Below are positions 1 to 11,487 of a stretch of DNA of 64,000 nt, piece after piece. Numbering within the stretch: the first letter of the stretch is position 1; every line of letters starts with the position of its first letter. Origin of the DNA: Ligustrum vulgare (Eukaryota; Streptophyta; Magnoliopsida; Lamiales; Oleaceae); contig OY743184.1 in the NCBI GenBank assembly GCA_963555705.1, positions 21,627,859 to 21,691,858 on the forward strand, given 5' to 3'. The position numbers and the translations under genes are program-made. The notes under the pieces are model-generated. The model was given only the letters and a program-made list of their open reading frames with translations. It was not told the DNA's origin and made no database searches.

Positions 1-2
1 AG

Positions 3-119
3 TTGCGCCAAGGGGAGTCTTCTACTATTGCTAAAGTTTGTGAAGTGACCAAGATGAGATCTATGGCCAATGGTGTAAGGTTGAAGAAAGTAGTTCGAAG
101 ATGTCTAAACGAAAGGTAA
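3..119 (+). other. Tail of an unrecognised open frame at the window edge
   Basis: An open frame runs in from the left edge and stops at a TAA. The 38 residues are basic (for example GVRLKKVVRRCLNER) and I do not recognise them. It lies just upstream of a Copia-like LTR, so it could be the last coding part of that element or unrelated sequence. Too short for a family call. Confidence 0.2.
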
Positions 120-179
120 CATTTCATGAATCTTTGAATAATGTTCATGCTTATTAGAATTTTGGGTCAATGTGAAGAT

Positions 180-742
180 TGTTAGGTTTGACCACAAATT
201 TATGAAATAAATAATTCTTGTTTGACAAGAAAAGGAAAAGTGGTCAAGTTAAATTATGAGTATTTTCTTTATATATAATACCAAGTAGAAAAGAAAAAAG
301 AATACTATTGATATTATTATATAAGAAAATAATTAGGAGATTTCAATTGTAATTAGGTAAATTTTTGGCATAATTTATGATTATATATATACCACCGGAC
401 TTGACTATTGAAGCAGAGAGAAAAAGAGAGAAGTACATCCAAAAGGAAGTGAAGAAGAGTGGAGACATGAAAAGAAAGGGGAAAAGAGATAAAAATTAGG
501 GAGAAAAGAAAATAGTTTGTATGTTATGTCTCTTTTTCTTTCTTTACGTAGAAAGAAGTTGTGAGGGTGAGAAAAATATTATATTGAGTGGTTTATTTTT
601 CTTATAAATAAAAGTGTTATTCTCCTGTGATTGTCAGTGATCAATTGAACCACATTTTTTTCTCTTTTGTCCAATTATTTTTTTGTTTTGGCATTTCGCT
701 GTGTTGGTTGATTTATGATGAAAAAATTCATTTTTCCCAACA
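180..742 (+). mobile_element. Copia-like LTR, probably the 3' LTR of an element off the left edge
   Basis: The segment begins TGTTAGG and ends CCCAACA, short inverted ends typical of plant Ty1/Copia LTRs. The bases before it (caatgtgaagat) resemble the polypurine tract that normally precedes TGTTAG in Copia elements. A TATA-like stretch (gattatatatatacc) lies near 382. No tRNA-like primer site follows the right end, which favours a 3' LTR over a 5' LTR. A solo LTR is less likely because the flanking 5-mers (aagat and caaca) do not match. No Copia reverse transcriptase is visible in the window. Confidence 0.45.
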
Positions 743-868
743 CAACATACGTTCGAGCGAGATCAAAATAGAACCTGTGTAGGGAAGGACATCATTAGTA
801 TTTTAATATCTTACTCCAAACATAAATTTACGTTAGGTACATTTTTTATTTTTTTAATCATTAGCATC

Positions 869-1549
869 CAAGGACGAATCTACCGGCCGTCGAGCTAGCG
901 CGACTGCAAATTTTAAAAAATATAAATTAAACATTAAATTTATTAATGAGGGATGGTTATGGTGGTGGTCGGTGGCAATGTACAAAATTGGCAAATGAGT
1001 GTCACCATTGAATTGTTAGAATTAGTTTTGCTACAATCACAATTAGGGTTATAATGAAGGTCACAATTTGCCTACGTGGCGCAATCCTCTTTTTTCACAC
1101 ATCATATCATCTTTTTAATCAACAATAATAATACATCAACATCATCAAATTATCATCTACATTGTCATCACAATTGTGCACTTAGATTAATTCTGTTAGA
1201 ATTATAAAATCATTGCCGCACCAGTCCAGCCGCCGGAGGAAGATTTTAGGGCGGGACGGCCTTTTTAGTCCCACACATCCAGGGGAGTTTCAGCAACTTC
1301 TTGTTGGGTTTCAAGGAGTGCCATTCAAATGGAAAAGGGATTTTGGTTTATGAGATTTGTATTTGGAAATTAACAGAGAGGGGTGGGGTGAGGTAGGGGA
1401 TAAGAGTGCAACTCTAGCAGATTTGAAGAGATTCCAAGGACCTTTTTACAACTGGCTGCGGTCTTGGAAGTCCAATATTTTAATAGGATACCTCAACATC
1501 AATTATATATTTATTTATTTTTTCAAAGCATCTTTATTTCTATGTAGTA
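869..1549 (+). other. Left remnant of the hAT element, no gene seen
   Basis: After the TIR there is a GC-rich subterminal stretch (ccggccgtcgagctagcg) similar to the subterminal bases at the right end, then non-coding sequence. A short frame near 1340-1600 has no recognisable domain and runs into the first Helitron. Confidence 0.4.
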
Positions 1550-2754
1550 CTAATATTTTACGTGCGATGTACAAAAGTTATTATTCGCAATATCGATTTT
1601 AATATGTATTCGTAAATTTTTAGTGCTTATACATAATCAACACATATATAAATGCATGAAAAAGAAAACTCTACTACAATAATTATTAGAATTTGAAAAA
1701 TAACATAAGTAATTCAAATTATTAAAAAATTCTTTGAATAGTAAACGTTAATTTATATATTTAAATAATAAATTATTATTGATTTCAATAATTTTTATGA
1801 ATTATTAATAACTTTATTGAAAATGTAAATTTAGTAACTTTTTAATGGTATATCATATTTGATGTAATGTTATGTGCACGATTATTGATGCTTATGAAAT
1901 GTATTAGCATAACTTCTACATTTGTCTCTTATATTTAACGTACTTTTTAATTTTCATGCAAAAAATCAATCATAATAATTAAAAAAGAAATAGTCAAAAT
2001 ATTTGAATTTAATCAATAAAACTTTATTTACAAAAATAAATAGTCAAAATAATAATTTTGAAAATTCACGCTTATCAGGGTATGACAACTGAGTAAAGTT
2101 GGAGATTACGAAATTATACATAAAATTATACCATATAATCTTTAAAAAAATTTAAAATTAAGAATGATTAAAAAATATTAATCATTCTATTAATATTATT
2201 AATTAAAAAAAAAATCAAAGCATAAACTCTTCAATATTAATTTTCCTTCAATAACTTTTTTTTTATAAATTATTTATAAACAGCATATTTTTTCAACTCA
2301 CTTTTTAACAACATATTTTTTCAAAACTATTTTTCAATCACACATTTTACCTCGAAATAGTTGTTGAACAGAGGCTTAATTTATTAAAATATTTAATGAT
2401 AATATATATAATATATATTTAGGAAATATGATATGTAATATTAAAAATAACAAATGATTTGACCATTAATAATTAAAACACAATTTAATTACTAATGGCT
2501 ACACATAGGATTTATAATATTAAGAACAACAAATAAATAAATAAAAATCAATAATTAAATAATAATTTTAATATCGATAATTAAAAATATTGATTGAACT
2601 CATTCAATATTAATGTTAATAATAAAAATAATAATTATAACCAAAATATACAAATAACAATAACATCATATTAATTATTTACTATAATACTAAAACATAA
2701 AGAATTTTAGAATTAAATTCTACCAAACTATCCTACTTTTATATATAGTATAGA
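1550..2754 (-). mobile_element. Small non-autonomous Helitron, copy A of a head-to-tail array
   Basis: On the minus strand it starts TCTATACTATATATAAAAG (5' end at 2754) and ends near 1550 in a hairpin-like GTACATCGCAC motif followed by ATTAGTACTA, a slightly mutated form of the CTAG end of the neighbouring Helitron. A T follows the 5' end on the plus strand, fitting insertion between A and T. The interior is AT-rich without coding potential and is clearly related to 2755-3323: both share tatcat...gatgtaatgttatg and a later ctttgtctc...atatttaac block in the same order. The 3' CTRR end is inferred from alignment. Confidence 0.5.
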
Positions 2755-3323
2755 TTTCCACCAATGCGATGAACTGGAATTTCTATCCGTAATATAGATA
2801 AGCATTCATAAAATTTAATGATTATACGTAATCAACAAAAACGCAAAAATACAAAAATAATTTTTTATTTCAACAATTATTAAAATTTAAAAACAACATA
2901 AATAATCCAAATTATCGAAAATTTCATTGAATGATAAATGTAAATTTTGTAGTTTTTTAATTGTATATCATGTTAAATGTAATATTATGATTACAAATAT
3001 TGATGCATGTTCAAAATATAAATATATTTATTATAATTTCTACCTTTGTCTCACATATTTAACTTTTTCTCAATTTTTCGTTAAAAAATCACAATAAACA
3101 ATGAATATGTGTTTAATCTTAGCTCATCAAATATGCGACAATTGAACAACATTGAAGATCAAGAAATTATTATCTCATATAGTCTTTGCACAATTATTAA
3201 AATTGAAAAATATCAACCATAAAATAATATTAGTACTTATATATATATATAGCAATAAATGCATTTACATCTATCCAAATTTTACATTCACACTAATCCA
3301 TTATTCTCCCTTTATATATAGTA
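2755..3323 (-). mobile_element. Small non-autonomous Helitron, copy B of the array
   Basis: A diverged and shorter relative of 1550-2754, colinear along most of its length. Its right edge ctttatatatagta matches the 5' end of copy A (cttttatatatagtataga) but lacks the last few bases, and it abuts the CTAG end of the large Helitron at 3324. No coding sequence. Confidence 0.45.
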
Positions 3324-3870
3324 CTAGTTAGAAGCACGTGCAATGCACGTGTCGTATAACTGTTGAGTATGTAATAGCGTGTAAATGTATTAGATATTTT
3401 TGTAGGGTATAAAAGAATGTTCATGGTTGGTGAAAAACTTAGTATTTACATAAATAATGAAGAATAATAAGTGAGTAAATTTTTAAAATGTACTCTCTTT
3501 AACCTAGAAAAACAAGTGTTTTGTGCTAGTGTTGTGATTATACAGATATCATGGAGTTCTAGATGTCTCACATATCATCAAGGTAAAATCTATCAATTAC
3601 CAATTATTCAATCTGTGAACATGGTCTTAATATATTGGCACACCGCACACACATGGCTGCTTTTATTTCATTTTAGATTGCTAGTCTTGTACAAATGTAG
3701 ATGAGAAAAAAAATTAATGCTGTGGTTTCAAAACAAAATAAAAACATAGAACACAATAATAACCTAAAACTCACCTTAATTGAAGTTCATTGACTTGTTG
3801 TCCACTAATGTCGTCAACTGCAAACACATAAATAAAAATTTAGAAGAAATAAGTCGACCTTCTAAAATGT

Positions 3871-3871
<1 letters not shown>

Positions 3872-3913
<42 letters not shown>
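3872..3913. repeat. (AC)n microsatellite
   Basis: About 21 uninterrupted AC units inside the 4.6-kb Helitron. It creates spurious Thr-His or Cys-Val open frames on the two strands. Confidence 0.97.
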
Positions 3914-3915
<2 letters not shown>

Positions 3916-4279
3916 GTCCTTCTAGATTTAAGTCGCCTAGATTTCTTGATGCACGTTGCATTTGTTGGCCTCCTTTTGGGTTGTTCAGTTGATTGTCTAA
4001 TTGATGGCGAACAATTAACTGATACATCATACTGTAATTTCTCATCTATAAAATTTAAATGTCCAAGTAATAATTCTAGAGATTGATTTTACAAAGCCAA
4101 AATCTAATTTGAAAGACAGATTTTGTATGTAACGTTATATAATTTATGTATTTAAATAATTTTCATACCAATATTTTTCTCTATTGTCAAACACTGCAAA
4201 TAGATTGCATATTAGATTTTTATGTACCTTGTTTGTCTAGAAAAAGTGTATAATTCTCTATACTTTCTTATGCGTTTAA

Positions 4280-4429
4280 TATATATATATATATATATAA
4301 ACTAACATTTTCACTCATCTAACTAAGGTAAAGTAAATCTATATCTATATACTATAACAACGAACAAATAAACACCATCTATGAAGCAACTACATATTTG
4401 GCAGCATCTATGAAGCAACTACATATTTG
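4280..4429. repeat. (AT)n run and a 29-bp-period duplication
   Basis: A 20-base AT run at 4280-4299 is followed by two copies of a 25-base unit beginning catctatgaagcaac (4376-4400 and 4405-4429). A further near-duplicate, aacaaagtcactaaccaaaa, occurs near 4693 and again near 4832, so this part of the Helitron has internal duplications. Confidence 0.85.
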
Positions 4430-7034
4430 TTTATGTTTAACAATAAAAAGTACAAAGAAAGATTTTCACATTTAAAAGAGACACAAAGTAATAAAGTCAA
4501 ATATGGATGATTCAAATTTAGATAAAAAACTTTATTTTATTATTCAGCATAAACATTCCCTATTTATCTTTCAATTAAAACCTGGAGAAAAAATTGAAGT
4601 TCAAAAGGTGAGGAAAAATGAATAATAAGACCATCAAGTAATCCCGATACAAACTTTTACTAATAGGCAAGAGTGGATTAATTTGTGTATTCAACAAAGT
4701 CACTAACCAAAAATAAATAAATAGATTGTAAATAGTATGCATAAGAATGCAATCAATCACGATCAAAAGATATCGGTAATCTCAGCACACACTTGTATTA
4801 ATAGACATTAGATGATTAATTTTTTCATTTAACAAAGTCACTAACCAAAAATAAATAAATAAATAAATAGGACGTAAATAGTATGCTTAAGGATGCACAA
4901 AATCACGATAAAAAAATTTCTGCTTGTAAATAAATACACATATTTCCATCATTTCTATTAGATATTCCATTTATATCATTCAGTTCGAAAAAATAATAAT
5001 CAAATGTTCATAACACATAGCAATTGAACAACACATATATCCTACAAGAAATGAAGTTTTAACCAAATTGTAAAATTTCTCTAAACTATTAAGTAATAAG
5101 TGAATAATAAAGCTCGAAAATTTTACGTAATTCATAAATATAATACATTTTACCACGTTAGACCGTGCAGTAGATGACAATGGAACATCCTAGGATTTTC
5201 TGGAAAAAAAAAAGGCGAACAAAAAATATTACACACGGTGAGTCCAATATGCAATGAAATACGAAAAAAATAACAAAAGCAAAAATGCTAGTTACAAAGC
5301 AAAATAAAACGAGCAAGAAGTTGTTCAATTAAACACTTTTATCTCCATCAAAATTTGACTACAGCCTTCTTTTGGGGTACTTTGTTCTCAAATGAAAAGT
5401 GAAGGTAACATAATTCGCTATTCATACCATATACAAAGTAGTTTAAATGCTTCTTGTTTCTGTTTGAGTCTAGTTCTTCCACTAAGATCAGCATTAACTT
5501 CACCTCTCACTTTCATGAACATTATTTTCATTTATCATAATTTGTAATAATTGCAAGATTTCTATTTAATTTAGCTTGTTGGGTTCGTGCTAATATACAT
5601 GGTATTAAATTGATGCAATGTACTTTTTTAATATTGGATATCAATGTTTTTTTTTCTTTTTTTTTTTTGTGGTAAAGGCCATTCAAGCTTAGACGAGAGC
5701 TTTTTATACCACTCATCTAACGTCGAATAGATAGTTTGGCATTTCCCCTACCCTAATATATTGATATGAACATTTTTACTTGGAGAGGAACATTGAACAA
5801 CCTTAGCTCCAAGGAATTACGCAGACAAATATTACAAAATCTAAATTTGAGGTTTACAATTAAAAATGAAAATTTGGAACTCTCTATTTATCCAGCCTAG
5901 TAAGCCTATAGGTGTTCTATTGAAGTCCCTTATATCATTTTGAAGGATTTCTCTTTGTACCCATTATTAGCAAACTAATTAGCTACTATGTTCCCTTCTC
6001 TAAAAATGAGAGAAAATGAAACATCCAATTTACTTTTCTAGTATTGAACTCCACCATATAGAGTTGTTTAATCCATGACACACTACGATTTTGCGAAACA
6101 GTGGAGTATTTCACATTGATCCTTACATGCCTTGATGATGGCCGCTTGAATGTTGTTTTCACTTTCCAAGCCTTGATGATGGCGGCTTTGACGATTTTTT
6201 TTGTGGCTATATTGGTACAGTTAACTTACAAATTTGTACCCATAAATAAAGTACTGATGCAGAGATATAAGTCCATAGAACTCTTCATGGCTACTAATAA
6301 TTATGAAAGAATATAAATAATTGTATTAAACAAAAATAAAGCTTTCAAGGTCACAAACTCATGCTATGTTTTTAGACTTTAGAACTAATCTATGTTGGGG
6401 ATTCACCAAATCAAGCATTGGCTTCAACTTCGCTTCTGAAAAATATGTGAATGCATAAAAAATTAAACGCATGAATATAAATTCAAGTAAAATGTTCTTT
6501 AAATGAAACAACATAAACCAGGAGCTAAAAACAACTGATGGCACATTTAGTTAAGGATAACACAAAAATGAAGAGAGAAGCCAATTTGAAATCACAAAAA
6601 CCAAAAGTCTAGAAAATGGATGAAAAAATGTTTGAAACAATATGCAAATCTCTTAGTTCAATGTTGGATATAAAGGATAGAACTTAAGTGGACATTCCTG
6701 GATGTTCATATCATATAAGCAGTAAAAAAATAAAGACAGCAAGAGCACAAATTTACAAAACAATACTGTAAGAAATAAAGTGTAAATACATATGAGCCAA
6801 AGTAAATCCATTAAAATACTGTAAGACGAAAAAAAAATAATCTGCAGGTATATCATTTCCATTTTCAAACATAAAGGAGGACAGAGAGACGAAGAGGCCA
6901 GGGGAAAAAGAAAAATTGGAAGCAAAGAAGGAAAATAACATGACTGTTATAACGGGCAAAGAAAATAAAAACCAATCTTAACTATTTAATACTTGAAAAA
7001 CTGAAACGGGGAAAAAAATATTAAAGAATCTCAC

Positions 7035-7260
7035 CGGTCGAAGCTTGTGCAATTGGCGAATGAAAGGATGACGACGAAGCAAGCTACAAAAAAAGGAAAA
7101 ATAGTTAAAATACAAAAAAAGCACTATAAACTCTCGAACGTGATAACTCACCGAAAAGATGCTGTGGAAGCGTCGAAGGAGATGAAAATGAAAAAGGAAA
7201 CACAGGTCGACGGAAATCGACCGCGGCAAGACGGCGACGAAGAAGACACGAAGTTGCGGC
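7035..7260 (-). other. Exon-like sequence inside the Helitron
   Basis: On the minus strand a GC-richer segment ends at 7152 in a consensus donor (cttttcg|gtgagttatc). A second exon-like block of 49 bases runs 7083-7035, bounded by an acceptor (tttttgtag) and a donor (accg|gtgagattc). This arrangement suggests the leader and first exons of a gene captured by, or native to, the Helitron. I do not recognise the encoded peptide (it includes LRRHPFIRQLHKLRP). The 201-codon open frame over 7148-7753 is rich in Ser, Phe and Leu and looks like untranslated leader. Confidence 0.35.
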
Positions 7261-7929
7261 GGATATGTACAAAGGAAAAATCGTCGGAGAGAGATTGGGT
7301 TATGAGAGATGAAAATGAAAGGTAGATTCTACAAAGTACAATTGGAAGATACTTCGAGAGACAGGAGTAGAGGAAGGAGAGAACTCGGTCATTGCTTTGG
7401 ACTTCGAGGCACTGGAGGTCGTGAGTTTTCTGCCGAAGTTGGAGAACCCTAGACAAAGAAGAATCTCGAACAAAACAATAGAAGACTCGGAAATGAAGGA
7501 GGATTAAAGAGATACGATGGTAGAGTAGCGTGGAAAAATGGAGAAAGAGGTATGGCTGGTTGAGTGAGAGGAATGGAAGAGGATTACAGATGTATGGCTG
7601 GTTACTTGAAGAATGGAGAATGAGAAAAGAGGGAAGTGCTATGTCAGAGGCCACAAAAAAGTAATAGAAAATAGCTGTTGAGAAATATGGCTTATATGGC
7701 TCGGCTTTTGTATCAAAATGGCTTATGAATACTATGCAAGAGAAGTCCACCATAACTGGCTAAAACGGCTCAAAATCGGCTTCATGTATAGGGAGATAGA
7801 AAAATAGAAAATAAAACAGTGGAAAGGGCAAAGACTATAAAACTTTAGATGGCTTAAACGGCTTCAACAGCTTATGAATAATGATTCAAAAGCAACTCTT
7901 ATAATATATAAGGATATAGATTAAATTTT

Positions 7930-8321
7930 CAGATTTCAGTGCATAAATACTTGTTTGGAGTTAATTCTTATCTTATACCTCAACTTAGACAAGTTTTTTA
8001 TGTTTGTCACAAGGGAGAAAACTTTCTTTAACCTCAACGATATATCATGCCTAATTAAGAAGCTAATTGCAACAGGAAATTCTTGTTATTTCATTCATTT
8101 ATAGGCCCATCGCATTGACTTTGATATTATATGTAGCAACTGTAAGTGTTGAAAGGATATTCTCTGTTATGAATTTAATCAAATGTGATTTGTGCAACAA
8201 AATGGAAGATGACTGGTTAAATGAAAATTTAGTTGTGTACATGGAGCTAGATATTTTTATACAAATTGAGAATGAGACAATATTACAGCATCGTCAAAGT
8301 ATTAGACCTCTAAGAATGTAG
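7930..8321 (+). pseudogene. hAT transposase C-terminal dimerisation domain, degraded
   Basis: The intact stretch (about 8110-8321) reads VATVSVERIFSVMNLIK and then LCNKMEDDWLNENLVVYME, ending at a TAG. This is the hAT-family C-terminal dimerisation domain, whose consensus has ATxSVERxFSxM, NRMxDEWLN and a following acidic helix. Upstream about 180 bases encode further diverged residues only with frame changes, so it is a fragment. hAT transposases cut and paste DNA as dimers; this domain mediates subunit contact. No BED finger or catalytic residues are visible. It belongs to the element whose right end is at 8575. Confidence 0.85.
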
Positions 8322-8850
8322 TTGTCGGAGCTGACAATTACTGAATATATCATGTATTTTGTCTCTTATTTTGGTTTGTATTGAATTATGTATTCATATA
8401 TTTTATTACAACATTTTGGTGTATTTCTATAATATACTCATTGATTAATTTTTAATATTATTTAATTAAATAATAATAATCAATCTCACTGTTGTGGCCG
8501 TCGATTGTTACCAGTCAACGGTCCACGATCAATGACGACCGCTCTAGCTTAACTTTGATCATGAATCCGTCCCTGTGAGCATTTAGATAAAAAACTAAAA
8601 TAAACAAAATGAAACCATACTCTTTTGTTTAAATGCCAGAAATCCGGCCAAATACAGGGAAATTACAAAAACCATAGCCATTATAGCAGCTGCCACTGGA
8701 AGCATACAAAAAGAAAGTTGGAGGAGAACTTGTAAAGAGCCATAACTTGTTTCATTCATCGGACGAAAAGAACATCAATAATGTGTAGAAAAAGTACTCT
8801 CTCTCACATACTATAAATTCTCTCTCACACAGACGGGTTGGTCGAGGTGT
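8322..8850. other. hAT right end and unassigned spacer
   Basis: 8322-8575 is the AT-rich 3' part and TIR of the hAT element. 8584-8850 has no coding signal; it contains two short tctctctcacac blocks just before the next MITE. Confidence 0.4.
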
Positions 8851-8860
8851 GACTAAAGAG

Positions 8861-9801
8861 GGGTTAATAATGCAAAAGTCAACCAACTTTTCCAAAGGTT
8901 TCCATCAACGGATTGAACTTTAAAAATTACCCCTTTAATCACTGAACTTTAAAAACGTCACTCCACTAATCACTGAACTTTAAAAATCACCTCACTTATC
9001 ACTGAACTTTGAAAACGTCACCCCATTAATCACTGAACTTCGAAAACGCCATCCCATTTATCACTTTGCCAAAATCAATTAACTAAACTATCGTTTTTTT
9101 TTTATATCCTATGTGGCAACTTTACGTTTTATTAAAAACAAAAGAAAATGTTTGGTAAATCGAAAATATTATATTTTTAAACAACACAATTCATCAAGCC
9201 ACTTTTTAACCATACAAATTTTTTCTCTCCACATTTCAACCACATATTGACCTCAAAAACATAAAAAAAATTTAACTTAAAAATTCATGTAATAAATTTT
9301 TTACATTAATTTTTTTGTTAAATGTTTTGTATTAAAAACAAATTCATGCAATAAATTTTTTACGTTAAATTTTTTGTTAAATGTTTTGTATTTAAAAACA
9401 TTTTTTATGTTTTTGAATACAAATATGTGGTTGAAACGTAGAGAGAAAAAATTTGTTTGGTTAAAAAGTGTCTTGATGAATTGTGTTGTTTAAAAATATA
9501 ACATTTTCGATTTACCAAACATTTTCTTTTTTTTTTTTAGTAAAACGTAAAGTTGCCACATAGGATAAAAAAAAAAAAAAAAAAAAGAAAGAAAACGTTA
9601 GTTTAGTTAACAGATTTTGGCAACGTGATAAATGGGGGATGGCGTTTTCGAAGTTCAGTGATTAATGGGGTGACGTTTTCAAAGTTCAGTGATTAACGGG
9701 GTGACGTTTTCAAAGTTCAATAATTAACGAGATGATTTTTAAAGTTTAGTGACATGGTGGAGACCTTTCGAAAAGTTCGTGACCTATTGGATTATTAACC
9801 C
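8861..9801. mobile_element. Foldback MULE-type MITE of 941 bp
   Basis: Ends gggttaataat and attattaaccc are inverted repeats, flanked on both sides by a perfect 10-bp duplication gactaaagag (8851-8860 and 9802-9811). The two arms are long inverted copies, each with a run of about four to five units of a roughly 30-base repeat centred on atcactgaacttt(a/g)aaaa. They are joined by a central AT-rich region that is itself largely inverted. Long TIRs with internal tandem units and a 9-10 bp TSD point to a Mutator-related foldback element. No coding capacity. Confidence 0.85.
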
Positions 9802-9940
9802 GACTAAAGAGAGGGTATATTAAACTTTCAAAATTTTAAACTTTTTTTTAACTGATAATTTGGTCAATGAGTATATTTTAAAAAGGGACCCGGGTGACCC
9901 GACTATTATGGCCATCATTTCCTTACAACTAAGGCATGCA

Positions 9941-9995
9941 ATAGGTCCAAATTCTTTTGCCTCAGGCCCAACATTTGAAGGGCCTTAAAAAAAAA
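9941..9995. repeat. Possible fragment of the hAT MITE family seen at 26101
   Basis: The stretch tgcctcaggcccaac followed by gaagggcc and an A-run resembles the left part of the 26101-26616 element (gcctcaaggcccacgg...aggggccc). No ends or TSD are visible, so this is only a short similarity. Confidence 0.3.
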
Positions 9996-10731
9996 AAAAG
10001 GAAAAAAGTGATTGTGTGGTTTTCTTTTTCAAAATAGTTTCAGCATATTTCTACATGTTAGTGGACTCTCCTCATTATTATTTGTGCAGCTTGTTTCTAT
10101 AACCAAATTACTAGAATATACTTGAGCCCAAATTTTAGCACATTTTGTAGTAGTAACTAATTGAGGAAAATATGCCCTCTACCTTGTAAAATAAAAAAAT
10201 CAGAATAATAATGCGTTGATGCATGCAGTATGGCAAGTGTTAAAATGAGACTAGATTTTTCATCAAATGAAATATAGATAAACATTATTTCCACTTAAAT
10301 GAAATTTTCTCACCAAACACATAGATTTTTATTTTTTATTTTTTGGCTAAAGAAAAAGCAGGATACTTTATGCACTTTTTTTATTAAGAAAAATTCATTT
10401 ATAGATTATTTGCCATTTGTGCCCTTAATTGTAAAAATAATGATTGAATAGCTAGATTATTCAAATTTGATTAAAGTTCTTGCTTCTGAAATCGCAAGAC
10501 GAATAACATTTAAGTAATCGTTTGGAACATTGTCAACTTAATTTGTTATTTAGATGCATACCACAAATTCTTTCCGAGAGGGAAAATAGGCCTAAAATAT
10601 AATTGGACAGACAATGGTTAAACTATCGAGATGGGGCCTAATTTATGAAGTTCACCCAGGCCCACAAAATTACAAGGCTAGCACAGATCACAGTTACATT
10701 GAACAGAGGAACGTCTATTTCTTCAAGTTAT

Positions 10732-10732
<1 letters not shown>
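9996..10732. other. AT-rich spacer without recognisable genes
   Basis: No coding signal, element end or repeat is visible, apart from A and T homopolymers and a CA-rich stretch leading into the CT microsatellite. Confidence 0.5.

Positions 10733-10792
<60 letters not shown>
10733..10792. repeat. (CT)n microsatellite
   Basis: About 30 uninterrupted CT units; the Leu-Ser open frames across it are artefacts. Confidence 0.98.
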
Positions 10793-10797
<5 letters not shown>

Positions 10798-10979
10798 CTT
10801 GTGATATTTCTTTATAGTAGAGCATCTCCAATCCATCTTGTATATTCTAGCTTATGTTGTAGTTTAAGTTGAAAGTTGTTTAGACTATGTGTCATTAATG
10901 TTGTTAGCTTACAATTTATAGGTCAAGCCAAGATGGTAAGTGGCTACTTTCCATCCAACAGTAACCATTCTCTTTCTTC

Positions 10980-11190
10980 TATTATAAAAGCTCACACTTA
11001 GTGTCATTTGAAGGTAATGCAATCTTACATACTCAAGTAATACTGCTTCCTTTCATTTTTACTCTTGTTTATCATATTATCACCGATGCCCGTAGTTGTA
11101 GCTTACGTCTTTCATACATTTTACATTTAAATATCTGACACTAGTTGACTTACTTTACCATCAGAGTGCTCGAGACCGCGTCTCCCATCC
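10980..11190 (+). mobile_element. Possible R/U5 part of a Ty3-type LTR
   Basis: A TATA-like tattataaaagctc is followed by ttacatactcaag and, 130 bases on, by gttgacttactttaccatcagagtgctcg. Plant Ty3 LTRs of the Tat/Athila group often carry a comparable cttga..atcggagtgc block near the 3' end, and a similar block (aacttgatattcggagtgc) occurs near 25110. It may be the 5' LTR of the Tat element whose integrase follows, with gag to RNase H deleted. LTR start, end and primer site could not be fixed. Confidence 0.33.
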
Positions 11191-11487
11191 CTCAGATAAG
11201 GCCAAGTACTATAATGGTTTTCCCAAGTGTGAAAGATATTAGCAACATGAATGTGAGTGAAGCAAGAATTAGTTGGATACATCACCCGTGCAAAAATGGA
11301 GATCAAGAAGTTAAACATTCCATTAGTATTTGTTAGTTAATTTTATAACATTTAATTGAAGAAACCAAATCAATTGATTGGTTCGTTGGTTTTGTTTCCA
11401 GTTCGATTCAATTTCCTTCTCTTCGAAATTTATTCAATTTGACCATCTTCAATCCATATTTAAATGATATTGACCTAAAAGAAATCC

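Larger units (their letters stand above)
3324..7920 (-). mobile_element. Helitron of about 4.6 kb
   Basis: Minus-strand 5' end is TCTATATCCTTATATATT at 7920. The 3' end is a GC-rich hairpin CACGTGCATTGCACGTG followed by CTTCTAACTAG, ending at 3324. The flanking bases are A on the left (3323) and T on the right (7921), the A^T insertion site Helitrons use; no target duplication is expected. No Rep/helicase protein is visible, so it is non-autonomous or gutted. It contains splice-like sequence near its 5' end (7035-7260), simple repeats and AT-rich sequence. It interrupts the hAT element, whose transposase tail resumes just right of 7921. Confidence 0.72.
869..8575 (+). mobile_element. Decayed hAT transposon, filled by Helitrons
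   Basis: Left end CAAGGACGAATCTAC and right end (read inward) CAGGGACGGATTCAT match at 10 of 15 bases and fit the usual plant hAT terminus CAGGGGCGGAT. Flanking 8-mers are ttagcatc (861-868) and tgagcatt (8576-8583), 6 of 8 identical, as expected for an old 8-bp hAT duplication. The hAT dimerisation domain at 7930-8321 lies inside, in plus orientation, close to the right end as in intact elements. Most of the interior is three minus-strand Helitrons at 1550-7920. The rest of the transposase is not recognisable. The boundaries rest on end similarity plus an imperfect TSD. Confidence 0.72.

Noticed and set aside
180..742. Solo LTR interpretation of the left-edge LTR
   Set aside because: The flanking 5-mers do not match.
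3776..4045. Open frames rich in Cys-Val or Thr-His
   Set aside because: Produced by the (AC)n microsatellite.
7148..7753. 201-codon minus-strand open frame as a gene
   Set aside because: Ser/Phe/Leu-rich with no domain, and it overlaps a better exon-intron reading; probably leader sequence in a Helitron.
10820..10840. MITE starting agagcatctccaatcc
   Set aside because: This word begins some plant MITEs but no inverted partner is present within 1 kb.
10614..10872. Leu-Ser-rich open frames
   Set aside because: Produced by the (CT)n microsatellite; two frames give the same pattern.
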